Of a DNA stretch of 64,000 nt, positions 28,497 to 37,296 are shown piece by piece (the stretch's first letter is position 1; every line of letters begins with the position of its first letter). Position numbers and translations under genes: made by a program. A model generated the notes under the pieces. The model saw nothing but the letters and a program-made list of their open reading frames with translations, searched no databases and was not told the origin of the DNA. The stretch comes from Sphaerotilus sulfidivorans (GTDB lineage: Bacteria > Pseudomonadota > Gammaproteobacteria > Burkholderiales > Burkholderiaceae_C), in NCBI RefSeq assembly GCF_013426975.1, contig NZ_JACCPY010000008.1, positions 1 to 64,000 of the forward strand. The letters are read 5' to 3'.

Positions 28497-29287
28497 TTCC
28501 GGGTGATCAGCCCGAGCAGCTCGTGCAGCGCGTCATGGGTGAGCCGGTAGCCGTGCGCGCTGGGCATCCAGTCAAGCAGGCCGGACTCGTCCGGGACGAT
28601 GAAGGCCACCGGGGCCGGCACGATCACCAGGCGGGTGCCGGCGGCATCGCGAAAGGCGCGCAGCGCCCGGGGCATGTGCACGGCATGGGTCACCAGGATG
28701 ATGCGTCGCACGCCGTCGGCCTCCAGCATCGGCACCAGCTGCCGGGCGTTCTGGCGGGTGTCGCGCGAGCGTGACTCGGTCCAGCGCAGCCGGCTGCCGT
28801 AGTCGTCCATCAGGATGCGCGCGGCGGTCTCGGCCTCGGTGACCTCGCCGGACTGGCCCCAGCCGACGCCGCCGCTGTAGGCCAGCGGCTGGCCGGTGCG
28901 CCGCGCCAGCCACACGCCATAGTGCAGTCGCACCATCGCCTGCTGCGTCAGCATCGAGCTGCCGTATTCCGGCGAGAGCCGATGGCGGCCGGCGCCCAGC
29001 ACCACGATGGCGCTGGGGGGGGTCTTCGGGCTGCGCATCAGGGCACGCACTTCGGGCGGGCTGAGTGCCGGCGGCGGACGCAGCACCCGATCCTGCAGCC
29101 AGAGGGCGGTGCCGCTGGAGCACATCAGCCACAGCCCGAGCAGGGCCGTGCCGATCATCAGCCGCCCGGCCCAGCGCCGCCAGTCCGGGCGGCGCTGCAG
29201 CCACAGGCCGGCCGGAATCATCAGCAGCAGGCTGGCCGGGGGTTGCAGCAGCGCGGAGAGGGTCGGTTTCCAGGAGGGATCGAGCAC
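28493..29287 (-). CDS. DUF218/ElyC-like membrane protein
   Basis: A 264-residue protein with two N-terminal hydrophobic segments (about 15-28 and 42-65) and a DUF218 domain (about 90-245). Characteristic motifs are [37 protein letters not shown] and [12 protein letters not shown]. ElyC/SanA/YdcF relatives affect envelope integrity and handling of lipid-linked precursors, but the reaction is not established. The start is a GTG at 29287 with no clear ribosome site, so the N terminus is tentative. Confidence 0.85.
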   Translation of the reverse strand: MLDPSWKPTLSALLQPPASLLLMIPAGLWLQRRPDWRRWAGRLMIGTALLGLWLMCSSGTALWLQDRVLRPPPALSPPEVRALMRSPKTPPSAIVVLGAGRHRLSPEYGSSMLTQQAMVRLHYGVWLARRTGQPLAYSGGVGWGQSGEVTEAETAARILMDDYGSRLRWTESRSRDTRQNARQLVPMLEADGVRRIILVTHAVHMPRALRAFRDAAGTRLVIVPAPVAFIVPDESGLLDWMPSAHGYRLTHDALHELLGLITRN

Positions 29288-29450
29288 GGAGGTGACGTGG
29301 GAGTGATGCAGGTCTGGTAACGCTGCGATTCTCCAAGCTCAGCCCCGCTTCAGGATCCGGCAATCAACAATTCACAACAAGCTCGACGCCAACTATTCAC
29401 TGCGATCCGCTGCGCTGTCGGTGGCAAGGCGCACCGCGGACCAGGTGGTT

Positions 29451-30089
29451 TCAGGGCGCCAGACGCTGGCGCTGCCAGCGGCCGTCGGGCTCGCGCTGGT
29501 AGACCAGCCGGTCGTGCAGGCGCGACTTGCGGCCCTGCCAGAACTCCCAGCGGTCGGGATCCAGCCGGAAGCCGCCCCAGTGAGGCGGCCGCGGCGGGTT
29601 CAGGCCATGCTGCGCCGCCGCCTTGGCCGCGTTGCTCACCAGCACCGCGCGCGAGGTGATCGGCTGACTCTGCGGCGAGGCCCAGGCGCCCAGGCGCGAA
29701 TCGAGCGGCCGCGAGGCGTAGTAGGCGTCCGACTCGGCCTCGGCGACCCGCTCGACCCGGCCCTCGATGCGCACCACCCGCTCCATCTCGACCCAGTGGA
29801 ACTGCAGCGCCGCCCAGGGGTGGGCGGCGAGTTCGCGGCCCTTGCGGCTGTCGTAGTTGGTGTACCAGACCAGACCGCGGGCGTCGTAGTCCTTGATCAG
29901 CACGATGCGGGTCGACGGCCGTCCCTCCGGTCCGACGGTGGCCAGCGTCATCGCGTTGGGTTCGGGCACGCCGGCGTCGAGCGCCGCCTGAAACCACTGT
30001 TCGAACTGCTGCAGCGGCTCCGATCCGGCCTGGGCCTCGTCGAGTTCGCCGCTTTCGTAACTCTTGCGCAGATGGGCGATGTCCTTCAT
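29451..30089 (-). CDS. pdxH: Pyridoxine/pyridoxamine 5'-phosphate oxidase
   Basis: A 212-residue FMN enzyme that makes pyridoxal phosphate, the cofactor used by GlyA and the aminotransferase in this window. It has [13 protein letters not shown] at the N terminus, [27 protein letters not shown], and the C-terminal [19 protein letters not shown]...RLHDR signature. The ATG at 30089 fits the family; an ATG at 30107 adds six residues. A 163-base gap to the DUF218 gene holds nothing I recognise. Confidence 0.96.
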   Translation of the reverse strand: MKDIAHLRKSYESGELDEAQAGSEPLQQFEQWFQAALDAGVPEPNAMTLATVGPEGRPSTRIVLIKDYDARGLVWYTNYDSRKGRELAAHPWAALQFHWVEMERVVRIEGRVERVAEAESDAYYASRPLDSRLGAWASPQSQPITSRAVLVSNAAKAAAQHGLNPPRPPHWGGFRLDPDRWEFWQGRKSRLHDRLVYQREPDGRWQRQRLAP

Positions 30090-30250
30090 GGCGCCAGTAT
30101 GCGCCAACCTGGAGCGCCGCCGCGGTCGCGGCCCGAGCGGCTAGTGATCCTCCTTAAGTGAAGGCACCACTTCCTGTGGCGGCGCTTGTCGGGTCCGATA
30201 GCGGTCATGATCGCAGTGCAGCATTTTCGACGCGGCCGTGGGGGCCGGCC

Positions 30251-30913
30251 ATGAGTCCGGCACGCACGCTGCCCACGGTGGTGGTGCTGGCGGCCGGGGC
30301 CGGCCGGCGCTTTGCCGGCACGACGCCGAAGCTGGCCAGTCCGCTGGGCCGGGCCAGCGTGCTGGCGCACACGCTGGAAGCGGTGCTGGGCTCGGGGCTG
30401 CCACTGGTGGTGGTGACGGTGGCGCCGCTGGTCGGGCTGGTGCGCGAGGTGGTGGCCTCGCGCGACATCGTGCTGCTGCCGCCGGTCGGCTCGGCCAGCC
30501 GCGAGCCGCTGGGCGCGGGCTACTCGATCGCCGCCGGCGTGACCGCCCGGGCCCAGGCCTGCGGCTGGCTGGTGCTGCCCGGCGACATGCCGCGCGTGCG
30601 CCCCCAGACGCTGCAGCTGATGGCCCGTGCGGTCGGGCAGGGCGCGGCGCCGATCGCCTGCGCGCAGCACCTGGGCCGTGCCGGTCATCCCATCGGTCTG
30701 GCCGCCGAGATGTACAACGAGCTGTCGCGCCTGAGCGGCGACCAGGGGCTGCGCCGGCTGCTGGCCCGCTATCCCTCATTCCCGGTCGAGACGGGCGACC
30801 CCGGCGTGCTGATCGACATCGACACCCGCGAGGATCTCGAGCGGCTGATCGCGGCCGAGCCGGCGTTCTCGGTCCGTCAGCCCGTGCCGCTCGGCCAGGT
30901 CGACCAGGCGTGA
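30251..30913 (+). CDS. MobA-like nucleotidyltransferase
   Basis: A 220-residue NTP-transferase-domain protein. The nucleotide-binding start VVVLAAGAGRRFAG...PKLASPLG is typical of the MobA/MocA family, which attaches CMP or GMP to the molybdenum cofactor. The middle has LVLPGDMPRVRPQTL, where the metal-binding Asp lies, and RAGHPIGLA. MocA (CTP:molybdopterin cytidylyltransferase)-like function is likely, but no molybdenum-enzyme genes lie nearby. Its last 138 bases overlap the tail of the ChaC-like gene on the opposite strand. Confidence 0.8.
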   Translation: MSPARTLPTVVVLAAGAGRRFAGTTPKLASPLGRASVLAHTLEAVLGSGLPLVVVTVAPLVGLVREVVASRDIVLLPPVGSASREPLGAGYSIAAGVTARAQACGWLVLPGDMPRVRPQTLQLMARAVGQGAAPIACAQHLGRAGHPIGLAAEMYNELSRLSGDQGLRRLLARYPSFPVETGDPGVLIDIDTREDLERLIAAEPAFSVRQPVPLGQVDQA

Positions 30914-31450
30914 GACCTCGGCATCGCGAATGCCGAGCTGGTCGAGCCGCTCGGCGGTGCGCAGCAGATAGTCGAGCGTGCTGCCGTAGCGGCCGCGCGC
31001 CTGCGCCAGGATGCGCAGCAGCGCGGCGTCGTCGAGCCGGCCGACATGGCTGGGATGGCGCGGGGGCAGCGTGAAGGCCAGCGCCGGCAGCCGGCCCTGC
31101 GGGGTCAGGGCCTGCAGCCAGCGCGGCTGGTAGACGCCGCCGCCGGGCATCTCGCGCTCCCACAGCGCATCGAGCGTTGCATGGGCGCGCCCGGCCTCTT
31201 CCCGGTGCAGCTCGCCCCGGCAGGAACCCCCAGGCAGCAGCGCGAAGACCAGGCCGGGGCAGCCCGGCGTGCCGCGGTTGACCCGCGAGCGCATCCGCAG
31301 CGCCCGGTGCCAGCCCTGCACCCGGGCCGTCAGGCATTCGACCGGCGCGAAGGCGGGCCGCCACAGCAGCGAGCCATAGGCGAAGACCCGGAAACCGAGG
31401 CCGCGGGTCAGCAGATCATCCAGATCGTCGTGAAGGCGAGCGAGGTCCAT
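30776..31450 (-). CDS. ChaC-like gamma-glutamylcyclotransferase
   Basis: A 224-residue protein of the glutathione-specific cyclotransferase family, which cleaves glutathione to 5-oxoproline and cysteinyl-glycine. It has the VFAYGSLLWRPAF substrate loop, the catalytic Glu region ALWEREMPGGGVY, and the C-terminal LLRTAERLDQLGIRDAEVSRL helix. Typical family members end near that helix; here about 40 further residues run antisense through the 3' end of the nucleotidyltransferase gene. The ATG at 31450 is the best start; an upstream ATG at 31558 is less likely. Confidence 0.83.
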   Translation of the reverse strand: MDLARLHDDLDDLLTRGLGFRVFAYGSLLWRPAFAPVECLTARVQGWHRALRMRSRVNRGTPGCPGLVFALLPGGSCRGELHREEAGRAHATLDALWEREMPGGGVYQPRWLQALTPQGRLPALAFTLPPRHPSHVGRLDDAALLRILAQARGRYGSTLDYLLRTAERLDQLGIRDAEVSRLVDLAERHGLTDRERRLGRDQPLEILAGVDVDQHAGVARLDRE

Positions 31451-31572
31451 GCGGACAGTGTCGGGGCAGTGGTGCTGTTGCCACAAGGCCGAGACGACCC
31501 CTCCCAAAGTCAAGAAAGCGTGATGTTTGTCACCGTAAACTGCCTCGTCCATCAACATCGAGGAGATTCCGA

Positions 31573-32103
31573 ATGAGTGACGACGATCGTGACGACAGCC
31601 GCAAGGTCGGTCTGTGGGTGGTGTTCACCAGCGTGGCGGTGCTGCTGCTGGGCGTGCTGGGCTTCGCGGTGACCCGCAGCCTGAAGAGCCCGTCGGCGCC
31701 GGCCGCTCCGACGGCCGTGGCCGCGGCTTCCGGCGCGAGCGCCGAGGCCGCCGATGTGCTGGTCGACCTGACCCCGACCGGCCCGGCGCTGGCGGTGCTG
31801 TATTTCGAGACCGGCTCCGCTTCGGTGGGCGCCGAGGACGCGGCCGCGCTGGCCGAAGTCGTCAAGGCCCTGGCCGGTGATGGCGCCCGCCGGGTGCTGC
31901 TGTCGGGCTATCACGACTCGACCGGCGATCCGGCGATGAACGCCGAACTGGCCAAGCAGCGCGCCAAGGCCGTGCGCGCCGCGCTGGTGGTCGCGGGCGT
32001 GCCGCTGCAGCAGGTGCTGATGCGCAAGCCCGAGAGCACCACCGGCAGCGGCACCGACCGCGAGGCCCGTCGGGTGGAGATCCGCATCGTCGATGCGCCC
32101 TGA
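31573..32103 (+). CDS. OmpA-domain protein with N-terminal membrane anchor
   Basis: A 176-residue protein with one membrane helix (about 12-33), a short Ala/Pro linker and an OmpA-like domain (about 72-173): LYFETGSASV, VLLSGYHDSTGD, AELAKQRAKAVRAALV and RRVEIRI. The domain class binds peptidoglycan non-covalently, so it probably holds the inner membrane to the wall. The peptidoglycan-binding Asp/Arg pair is recognisable in the ends of the domain. GAGGAG lies just ahead of the ATG. A strong terminator follows at 32154. Confidence 0.84.
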   Translation: MSDDDRDDSRKVGLWVVFTSVAVLLLGVLGFAVTRSLKSPSAPAAPTAVAAASGASAEAADVLVDLTPTGPALAVLYFETGSASVGAEDAAALAEVVKALAGDGARRVLLSGYHDSTGDPAMNAELAKQRAKAVRAALVVAGVPLQQVLMRKPESTTGSGTDREARRVEIRIVDAP

Positions 32104-32153
32104 GTCGGCGCGCGGGTCCGCCGCGCCGAACCTGATGCGCTGACGGCCTGCAC

Positions 32154-32193
32154 AGGCCCGGTGCCGCAAATGCATGCGGCACCGGGCCTTTTT
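32154..32193 (+). terminator. Rho-independent terminator after the OmpA-domain gene
   Basis: A perfect 15-bp stem (32154-32168 with 32175-32189) around a 6-base loop is followed by a T run. It separates the OmpA-domain gene from edd. Confidence 0.92.
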
Positions 32194-32221
32194 CTTGCGT
32201 GGTCGGGTGGCGAATGATTTG

Positions 32222-32246
32222 ACGATGTAACCCGGTTACGATGTAA
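32222..32246 (+). promoter_or_regulatory. Inverted and direct repeat upstream of edd, possible operator
   Basis: GTAACC-C-GGTTAC (32227-32239) is a perfect inverted repeat. It is framed by two direct copies of ACGATGTAA (32222-32230 and 32238-32246), 16 bases apart. It lies 43 bases before the edd start and is AT-richer than its surroundings. A sugar-responsive repressor of the LacI/GntR or HexR kind is the natural candidate, but the site does not match the HexR consensus exactly. Confidence 0.5.
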
Positions 32247-32288
32247 TCGTCCGAAAGTTTCACGGCCGTTCCAGGCCAGCCCAACGCC

Positions 32289-34109
32289 ATGAAATCCCAG
32301 ATCGCCGACATCACCGCCCGCATCCGCGAACGCAGCCAGCCGCTGCGCCAGGCCTATCTGCAGCGCACCCGGGCACTGGCGGCGCGCCCGCGCGGAGCCG
32401 ACCGGATGGGCTGCGCCAACGTGGCCCACGCCTTCGCGGCGCTGCCCGGATCGGACAAGTTCCGCGTCGTGGCCGAGAAGGCACCCAACATCGGCGTCAT
32501 CACCGCCTACAACGACATGCTGTCGGCGCACCAGCCCTACGAGGGCTTCCCGGCGGTGATCCGCGACGAGGCGCGCCGCCTCGGCGCCACGGTGCAGGTC
32601 GCCGGCGGCGTGCCTGCGATGTGCGACGGCGTCACCCAGGGCCTGCCGGGCATGGAGCTGAGCCTGTTCTCGCGCGACAACATCGCGATGGCCACCGCGG
32701 TGGGCCTGACGCACGATGTGTTCGACGCGGCGCTGCTGCTGGGCGTGTGCGACAAGATCGTGCCGGGCCTCTTGATCGGTGCGCTGCACTTCGGCCATCT
32801 GCCCTGCGTGTTCGTGCCGGCCGGGCCGATGTCGACCGGCCTGTCCAACAGCGAGAAGTCCAAGGTGCGCGAGCAGTTCGCGCAAGGCCTGGTCGGGCGC
32901 GACAAGCTGCTCGAGGCCGAATCCGCCGCCTACCACGGCGCCGGCACCTGCACCTTCTACGGCACCGCCAACTCCAACCAGATGCTGCTGGAGGCGATGG
33001 GCCTGCATGTGCCGGGCGCTGCCTTCATCCATCCGCACGAGGGCCTGCGCGAGCAGCTCACCCGCGAGGCGGTGCGCAGCGTGCTGGCCATCCGCCAGGG
33101 CGGTGCCCGCTACACCCCGATCGGCGAGCTGGTCGACGAGCGCTGCATCGTCAACGCGATGGTGGCGCTCCTGGCCACCGGCGGCTCGACCAACCACCTG
33201 ATCCACTGGGTGGCGGTGGCGCGCTCGGCCGGCATCGTCATCGACTGGACCGACTTCTCCGAGCTGTCGGCCGCCACGCCGCTGCTGGCGCGGGTCTATC
33301 CGAACGGCAAGGCCGACGTGAACCAGTTCCAGGCCGCGGGCGGCCCCGGCTTCGTGCTGCGCGAGCTGCTCGATTCGGGCTGCCTGCACGGCGACGTGAT
33401 GACGGTGGCCGAGGGCGGCATGGCCGCCTACGGCCGCGTACCGCAGTCGCAGGCCGACGGCAGGCTGGCCTGGCGCGACCTGCCGGCCACCCCGATCGAC
33501 GACCAGATCGTGCGCACCGCCGACGCGCCTTTCAGCGAGAGCGGCGGCCTGAAGCTGCTGGCCGGCAACCTCGGCCGCGGCGTCATGAAGGTCAGCGCCG
33601 TGCCCGAGGACCGCCATGTGGTCGAGGCGCCGGCCATCGTCTTCGACAGCCAGGAGGCGCTGCAGCAGGCCTTCAAGCGCGGCGAGCTCGAGCGCGACTT
33701 CGTCGCGGTCGTGCGATTCCAGGGCCCGCGCGCCAACGGCATGCCGGAGCTGCACAAGCTCACGCCGCCGCTGGCGGTGCTGCAGGACAAGGGCTTCCGC
33801 GTCGCGCTGGTGACCGACGGGCGCATGAGCGGCGCCTCCGGCAAAGTGCCGGCGGCGATCCATGTCAGCCCCGAGGTGCTGGGCGGCGGTCCGCTGGGCA
33901 AGGTGCGCAGCGGCGACATCGTGCGCGTCGACGCGGTGGCCGGCACGCTCGACGCGCTGGTGGGCGCCGACGAATGGGCTGCGCGCGCCATCGAGGATCG
34001 CCCGGCCGACCTGGCCGACGACGCCGCGCACGGCCTGGGCCGTGAACTCTTCGGCGGCATGCGCCGCAACGTGCTGAGCGCCGAGGAAGGCGCCGTCACC
34101 TGGCTTTGA
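32289..34109 (+). CDS. edd: 6-phosphogluconate dehydratase
   Basis: A 606-residue iron-sulfur enzyme that converts 6-phosphogluconate to KDPG in the Entner-Doudoroff pathway. Family marks are [14 protein letters not shown], the cluster cysteine in [42 protein letters not shown] and [19 protein letters not shown]. It pairs with eda 31 bases downstream. A likely operator is found just upstream. Confidence 0.97.
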   Translation: MKSQIADITARIRERSQPLRQAYLQRTRALAARPRGADRMGCANVAHAFAALPGSDKFRVVAEKAPNIGVITAYNDMLSAHQPYEGFPAVIRDEARRLGATVQVAGGVPAMCDGVTQGLPGMELSLFSRDNIAMATAVGLTHDVFDAALLLGVCDKIVPGLLIGALHFGHLPCVFVPAGPMSTGLSNSEKSKVREQFAQGLVGRDKLLEAESAAYHGAGTCTFYGTANSNQMLLEAMGLHVPGAAFIHPHEGLREQLTREAVRSVLAIRQGGARYTPIGELVDERCIVNAMVALLATGGSTNHLIHWVAVARSAGIVIDWTDFSELSAATPLLARVYPNGKADVNQFQAAGGPGFVLRELLDSGCLHGDVMTVAEGGMAAYGRVPQSQADGRLAWRDLPATPIDDQIVRTADAPFSESGGLKLLAGNLGRGVMKVSAVPEDRHVVEAPAIVFDSQEALQQAFKRGELERDFVAVVRFQGPRANGMPELHKLTPPLAVLQDKGFRVALVTDGRMSGASGKVPAAIHVSPEVLGGGPLGKVRSGDIVRVDAVAGTLDALVGADEWAARAIEDRPADLADDAAHGLGRELFGGMRRNVLSAEEGAVTWL

Positions 34110-34140
34110 TTCCCACGAACACGCATTGCGCGTCCTGCCC

Positions 34141-34764
34141 ATGAACACCCTCGATCTGGCCGGCCACGGCCCCGTCATTCCCGTCATCGTCATCGACCGC
34201 GTCGAGGACGCGGTGCCGCTGGCCCGCGCGCTGGTCGCCGGCGGTGTCAAGGTGCTGGAGGTGACGCTGCGCACGCCCGCCGCCCTGGACTGCATCAAGG
34301 CGATGATCGCCGAGGTGCCCGAGGCCATCGTCGGCGCCGGCACGGTGCGCTCGATCCCCGACGCGCAGGCGGCCAAGGACGCCGGCTGCCAGTTCGCGGT
34401 CAGCCCCGGTTACACCCCCGAGATCGGCCGCGCCTGCCTGGACATCGGCCTGCCGCTGCTGCCGGGTGTGTCCACCGCCAGCGAGGTCATGATGGCCAAT
34501 GCCGACGGCTACCGCTTCCTGAAGCTGTTCCCGGCCACCGCGGTCGGCGGCGTGAACCTGCTCAAGGCCTTCGCCAGCCCCTTCCACGATGTGGTGTTCT
34601 GCCCGACCGGCGGCATCACGCTGGAGACCGCGCCGCAGTTCCTGTCGCTGCCCAACGTGAAGGTCTGTGGCGGCTCGTGGCTGACGCCGGCCGACGCGGT
34701 CAAGACCGGCGACTGGGCGCGCATCACCCGGCTGGCGGCCGAGGCCCAGGCGCTGCGCGGCTGA
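34141..34764 (+). CDS. eda: 2-dehydro-3-deoxyphosphogluconate (KDPG) aldolase
   Basis: A 207-residue class I aldolase that splits KDPG into pyruvate and glyceraldehyde 3-phosphate. The Schiff-base lysine is Lys128 in FLKLFPA, Glu40 lies in [11 protein letters not shown], and the GAGTV, SPG and PTGG loops are present. The ATG at 34141 is preferred to a TTG at 34126. It forms an operon with edd, so glucose or gluconate is probably broken down by the Entner-Doudoroff route. Confidence 0.97.
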   Translation: MNTLDLAGHGPVIPVIVIDRVEDAVPLARALVAGGVKVLEVTLRTPAALDCIKAMIAEVPEAIVGAGTVRSIPDAQAAKDAGCQFAVSPGYTPEIGRACLDIGLPLLPGVSTASEVMMANADGYRFLKLFPATAVGGVNLLKAFASPFHDVVFCPTGGITLETAPQFLSLPNVKVCGGSWLTPADAVKTGDWARITRLAAEAQALRG

Positions 34765-34881
34765 TCCGTCGCGCGCTGTGGACACCGGATCCGCAGCGCT
34801 TCTTCACCCGCGCTTCAGTGCGGGCGCGAGAATCAGGGCCTTCCTGTTTTCAAGGCCGGGGCCCTCCCGGTCAGGCGCCTG

Positions 34882-35838
34882 ATGCTCATCTCTCCCCCGC
34901 CCGACGATCATGAAGACGAGGCCACGCTGCGCGAGGCCCGTGCCCTGGCGGCCTCGCGCAGCACCTGGATCAGCGTCGCGGTCAACCTGGCGCTGACGGT
35001 GCTGCAGCTGGTGGTCGGTGTGCAGGCCAAGTCCCAGGCGCTGGTGGCCGACGCGATCCACTCGCTGTCGGACCTGCTGTCGGACTTCATCGTGCTGCTG
35101 GCCGGACGGCAGAGCAGCAAGGCCGCCGACGCCGACCATCCCTACGGCCACCAGCGCTTCGAGACCGCTGCCTCTCTGGCGCTGGGTCTGCTGCTGCTGG
35201 GCGTCGGACTCGGCATGGTCGGCTCGGCGGCGGCCAGGCTGCAGCAGCCCGCCGCGATCGAGCCGGTGGCGCCGCTGGCGCTGTGGATCGCGGTGGCCAC
35301 GCTGGTGGCCAAGGAGGCGCTGTTCCGCTACCTGATGGCGGTGGCGCGCCGGGTGCGCTCGAGCATGCTGGCGGCCAATGCCTGGCATTCGCGCTCGGAT
35401 GCGGCGTCCTCGCTGGTCGTGGGACTGGGCATCGCGGGCAACCTGGCCGGCTATCCCCTGCTCGATCCGGTCGCGGCGCTGATCGTCGGCTTCCTGGTGG
35501 CCCGCATGGGCTGGACCTTCGGCTGGAATGCGATCAACGATCTGATGGACCGCGCGGTCGAGGCCGACCAGATCGAGGCCATTCACGCCACGCTGGCCGC
35601 CACGCCCGGCGTCATCGGGGTGCATGAGCTGCGCACCCGCCGCATGGGCGACCTGATCGCGGCCGATGTGCATCTGGAGGTCGAGGCCACCCTCAGCGTC
35701 GAGGCGGGCCACGACATCGCCGTCGAGGCGCGCCGCCGTGTCATGCAGGCCCATCCGGTGCTGAGCCTGATGATCCATGTCGATCCGTGGCGGCGCCCCG
35801 ACCGCGATCACGACACCGGCCCCCTGTCCGGGCGTTGA
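34882..35838 (+). CDS. Cation diffusion facilitator family metal exporter
   Basis: A 318-residue inner-membrane antiporter with about six membrane helices and a C-terminal cytoplasmic domain (about 225-300). Both transport sites are present: His60-x3-Asp64 in the second helix (DAIHSLSDLLSD) and His169-x3-Asp173 in the fifth (NAWHSRSDAASS). The HxxxD/HxxxD pair is commonly linked to zinc, cobalt or related ions, as opposed to the DxxxD seen in manganese/iron exporters; the ion is an inference. The DADHPYGHQRFE motif is typical of the family. Confidence 0.9.
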   Translation: MLISPPPDDHEDEATLREARALAASRSTWISVAVNLALTVLQLVVGVQAKSQALVADAIHSLSDLLSDFIVLLAGRQSSKAADADHPYGHQRFETAASLALGLLLLGVGLGMVGSAAARLQQPAAIEPVAPLALWIAVATLVAKEALFRYLMAVARRVRSSMLAANAWHSRSDAASSLVVGLGIAGNLAGYPLLDPVAALIVGFLVARMGWTFGWNAINDLMDRAVEADQIEAIHATLAATPGVIGVHELRTRRMGDLIAADVHLEVEATLSVEAGHDIAVEARRRVMQAHPVLSLMIHVDPWRRPDRDHDTGPLSGR

Positions 35839-35851
35839 GGTCCGCGGCGGC

Positions 35852-36151
35852 TCAGATCAGCAGCATCTGCGCCAGCCAGGAGGCCAGCACCTGCAGCAGC
35901 GGCAGCCCCAGGCCGAAGGCGAGCAGGTGAGAGGCCTGCCGATGCGGGTGCAGCAGCGGGGTGAAGGCGATCGGCACGCCCACCAGCATCACCCACGCGC
36001 CGAACAGCGACTTCTCGACGCCCGGGCTCAGGCCGGGCAGATGGATCATCAGCAGCGTCAGCAGCATCATCGCCACCCCCTGCAGCAGCACGAGCAGCCA
36101 GATGGCCTGGCGCACGGCGGGCAGGGCGATCGGTCCAAGCACGAGGTTCAT
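35852..36151 (-). CDS. Small membrane protein of unknown function
   Basis: A 99-residue protein with three hydrophobic segments (about 12-38, 48-62 and 70-99) and almost no soluble part. AGAGGAG precedes the ATG at the right distance, which supports a real gene. It converges with the CDF exporter gene, leaving 13 bases. I do not recognise the family. The 280 bases upstream, up to the PepSY gene, contain an AT-rich stretch near 36205-36240 that may carry its promoter. Confidence 0.62.
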   Translation of the reverse strand: MNLVLGPIALPAVRQAIWLLVLLQGVAMMLLTLLMIHLPGLSPGVEKSLFGAWVMLVGVPIAFTPLLHPHRQASHLLAFGLGLPLLQVLASWLAQMLLI

Positions 36152-36386
36152 CACAGGCTCCTCTGGGGTGTGGATCGGACGGGTAAGGTACCGAACCGCA
36201 TTTCATGGTTGCTTTGATGATAAATGTGTAAATTTGCCGAATCCAGCGTCAGGGCTGTCAAAAAGAGCAAAGGGAGCCCCTCTGTTCATGGGGGTCGTCG
36301 CGCCGTCGGCGTGCTTGTGTGGGGGTGTCGGCAGGGCTTCGCATTTCTTCCGACAGCTTCAGTTCCGCTTCACCCCGGGCGAATGC

Positions 36387-36413
36387 AATGAGGGCTCCAG
36401 AAACCCTCTCATT
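36387..36413 (+). other. Leader hairpin before the PepSY gene
   Basis: AATGAGGG (36387-36394) can pair with CCCTCTCATT (36404-36413) with one bulge, about 20 bases ahead of the start codon. It has no T run, so it may be an mRNA-stabilising or ribosome-access structure. This is weak evidence. Confidence 0.3.
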
Positions 36414-36431
36414 CCTTCCGAGGACGATTCC

Positions 36432-36701
36432 ATGACGATGCTGCGTTCCCTGTCCCTGCTGGCCGTGCTGGCCGCCTTTGCCTCCACCGCTGCCGTGGCC
36501 GGCCCGACCTGCAAGGTGCCCAAGGAGACCTGGATGAAGGAGGCCGACTTCCGCGCCAAGCTCGAGGCCGAGGGCTACAAGATCAAGAACTTCAAGGTCA
36601 CCAAGGGCGAGTGCTACGAGATCTACGGCTTCGACAAGGCCGGCAAGAAGGTCGAGATCTACTTCGACCCGGCCACGGCCGCGGTGCTCGAGTCCAAGTG
36701 A
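36432..36701 (+). CDS. Secreted PepSY-domain protein
   Basis: An 89-residue protein with a signal peptide (cleavage likely after AAVAGP, about residue 23) and a single PepSY domain, including MKEADFRAKLEAEGYKIKNFKV and the C-terminal KKVEIYFDPATAAVLE. Two cysteines (near residues 27 and 62) may form a disulfide. Such short PepSY proteins often sit next to cytochrome b561 genes, as here (seven-base gap). The job may be to assist a membrane redox enzyme, but this is inferred. AGGA is found about 9 bases upstream of the ATG. Confidence 0.85.
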   Translation: MTMLRSLSLLAVLAAFASTAAVAGPTCKVPKETWMKEADFRAKLEAEGYKIKNFKVTKGECYEIYGFDKAGKKVEIYFDPATAAVLESK

Positions 36702-36708
36702 GGTCAAG

Positions 36709-37260
36709 GTGAGCACGCTGCCGTCCGAGCTGGAGCCCGGCGAGGTCCGGGTGTGGGATCCGTTCGTGCGGATCTTCCACTGGGGCCTGGTGGCCTGCAT
36801 CGCGCTCAACGAGTTCGTCATCGACGATGGCGAGCAGGTCCATCAGTGGATCGGCTACGCGGCCAGCGCGCTGGTGCTGGCGCGCATCGTCTGGGGCTTC
36901 GTCGGCACGCGGCATGCGCGCTTCGCCGACTTCTGGCCGACGCCGGCGCGGCTGCGCGCCCATCTGGCCGATCTGCTGGCCGGCCGCCACGGCGCGCAGG
37001 CCGGGCACAACCCGCTGGGCGCGCTGATGATGCTGGCGCTGTTGGCGGTGGTGCTGGCGCTGGGCGCCAGCGGCTGGCTGCAGACCACCGATGCCTTCTG
37101 GGGCGAGGAGTGGCTGCAGGAGCTGCATGAGGAGCTGGCCGAGGCCCTGCTGGGCCTGGCCGGCGTGCATGTGGCCGCGGCGCTGCTGATGAGCGTGGTC
37201 GAGCGCACCAACCTGGTCGCCGCGATGGTCAGCGGCATCAAGCGGCGCCGACCGCACTGA
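36709..37260 (+). CDS. Cytochrome b561-family membrane protein
   Basis: A 183-residue inner-membrane haem protein with four helices. Candidate haem-ligand histidines are His24 (FVRIFHWGL), His46 (EQVHQWIGY) and those in the LHEELAEALLGLAGVHVAAAL helix. The RVWDPFVRIFHWGL start is typical of di-haem cytochrome b561 of the YodB/CybB type. The start is GTG at 36709, directly after the PepSY gene. It probably moves electrons across the membrane, but the partner is unknown. Confidence 0.88.
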   Translation: MSTLPSELEPGEVRVWDPFVRIFHWGLVACIALNEFVIDDGEQVHQWIGYAASALVLARIVWGFVGTRHARFADFWPTPARLRAHLADLLAGRHGAQAGHNPLGALMMLALLAVVLALGASGWLQTTDAFWGEEWLQELHEELAEALLGLAGVHVAAALLMSVVERTNLVAAMVSGIKRRRPH

Positions 37261-37262
37261 GC

Positions 37263-37281
37263 GGCCGCCCCCCGGGCGGCC
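37263..37281. terminator. GC hairpin between convergent genes
   Basis: An 8-bp perfect stem (37263-37270 with 37274-37281) around CCC lies in the 36-base gap between the cytochrome b561 and rlmJ stop codons. It has no T run on either side, so it may slow or stop polymerase only with help from Rho. Confidence 0.4.
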
Positions 37282-37296
37282 TGTGCCGCGCCGCGT

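Noticed and set aside
31573-32103. OmpA-domain protein as Pal of the Tol system
   Set aside because: It has a membrane anchor instead of a lipoprotein signal and is 18 kb from tolA; Pal should carry a lipobox.
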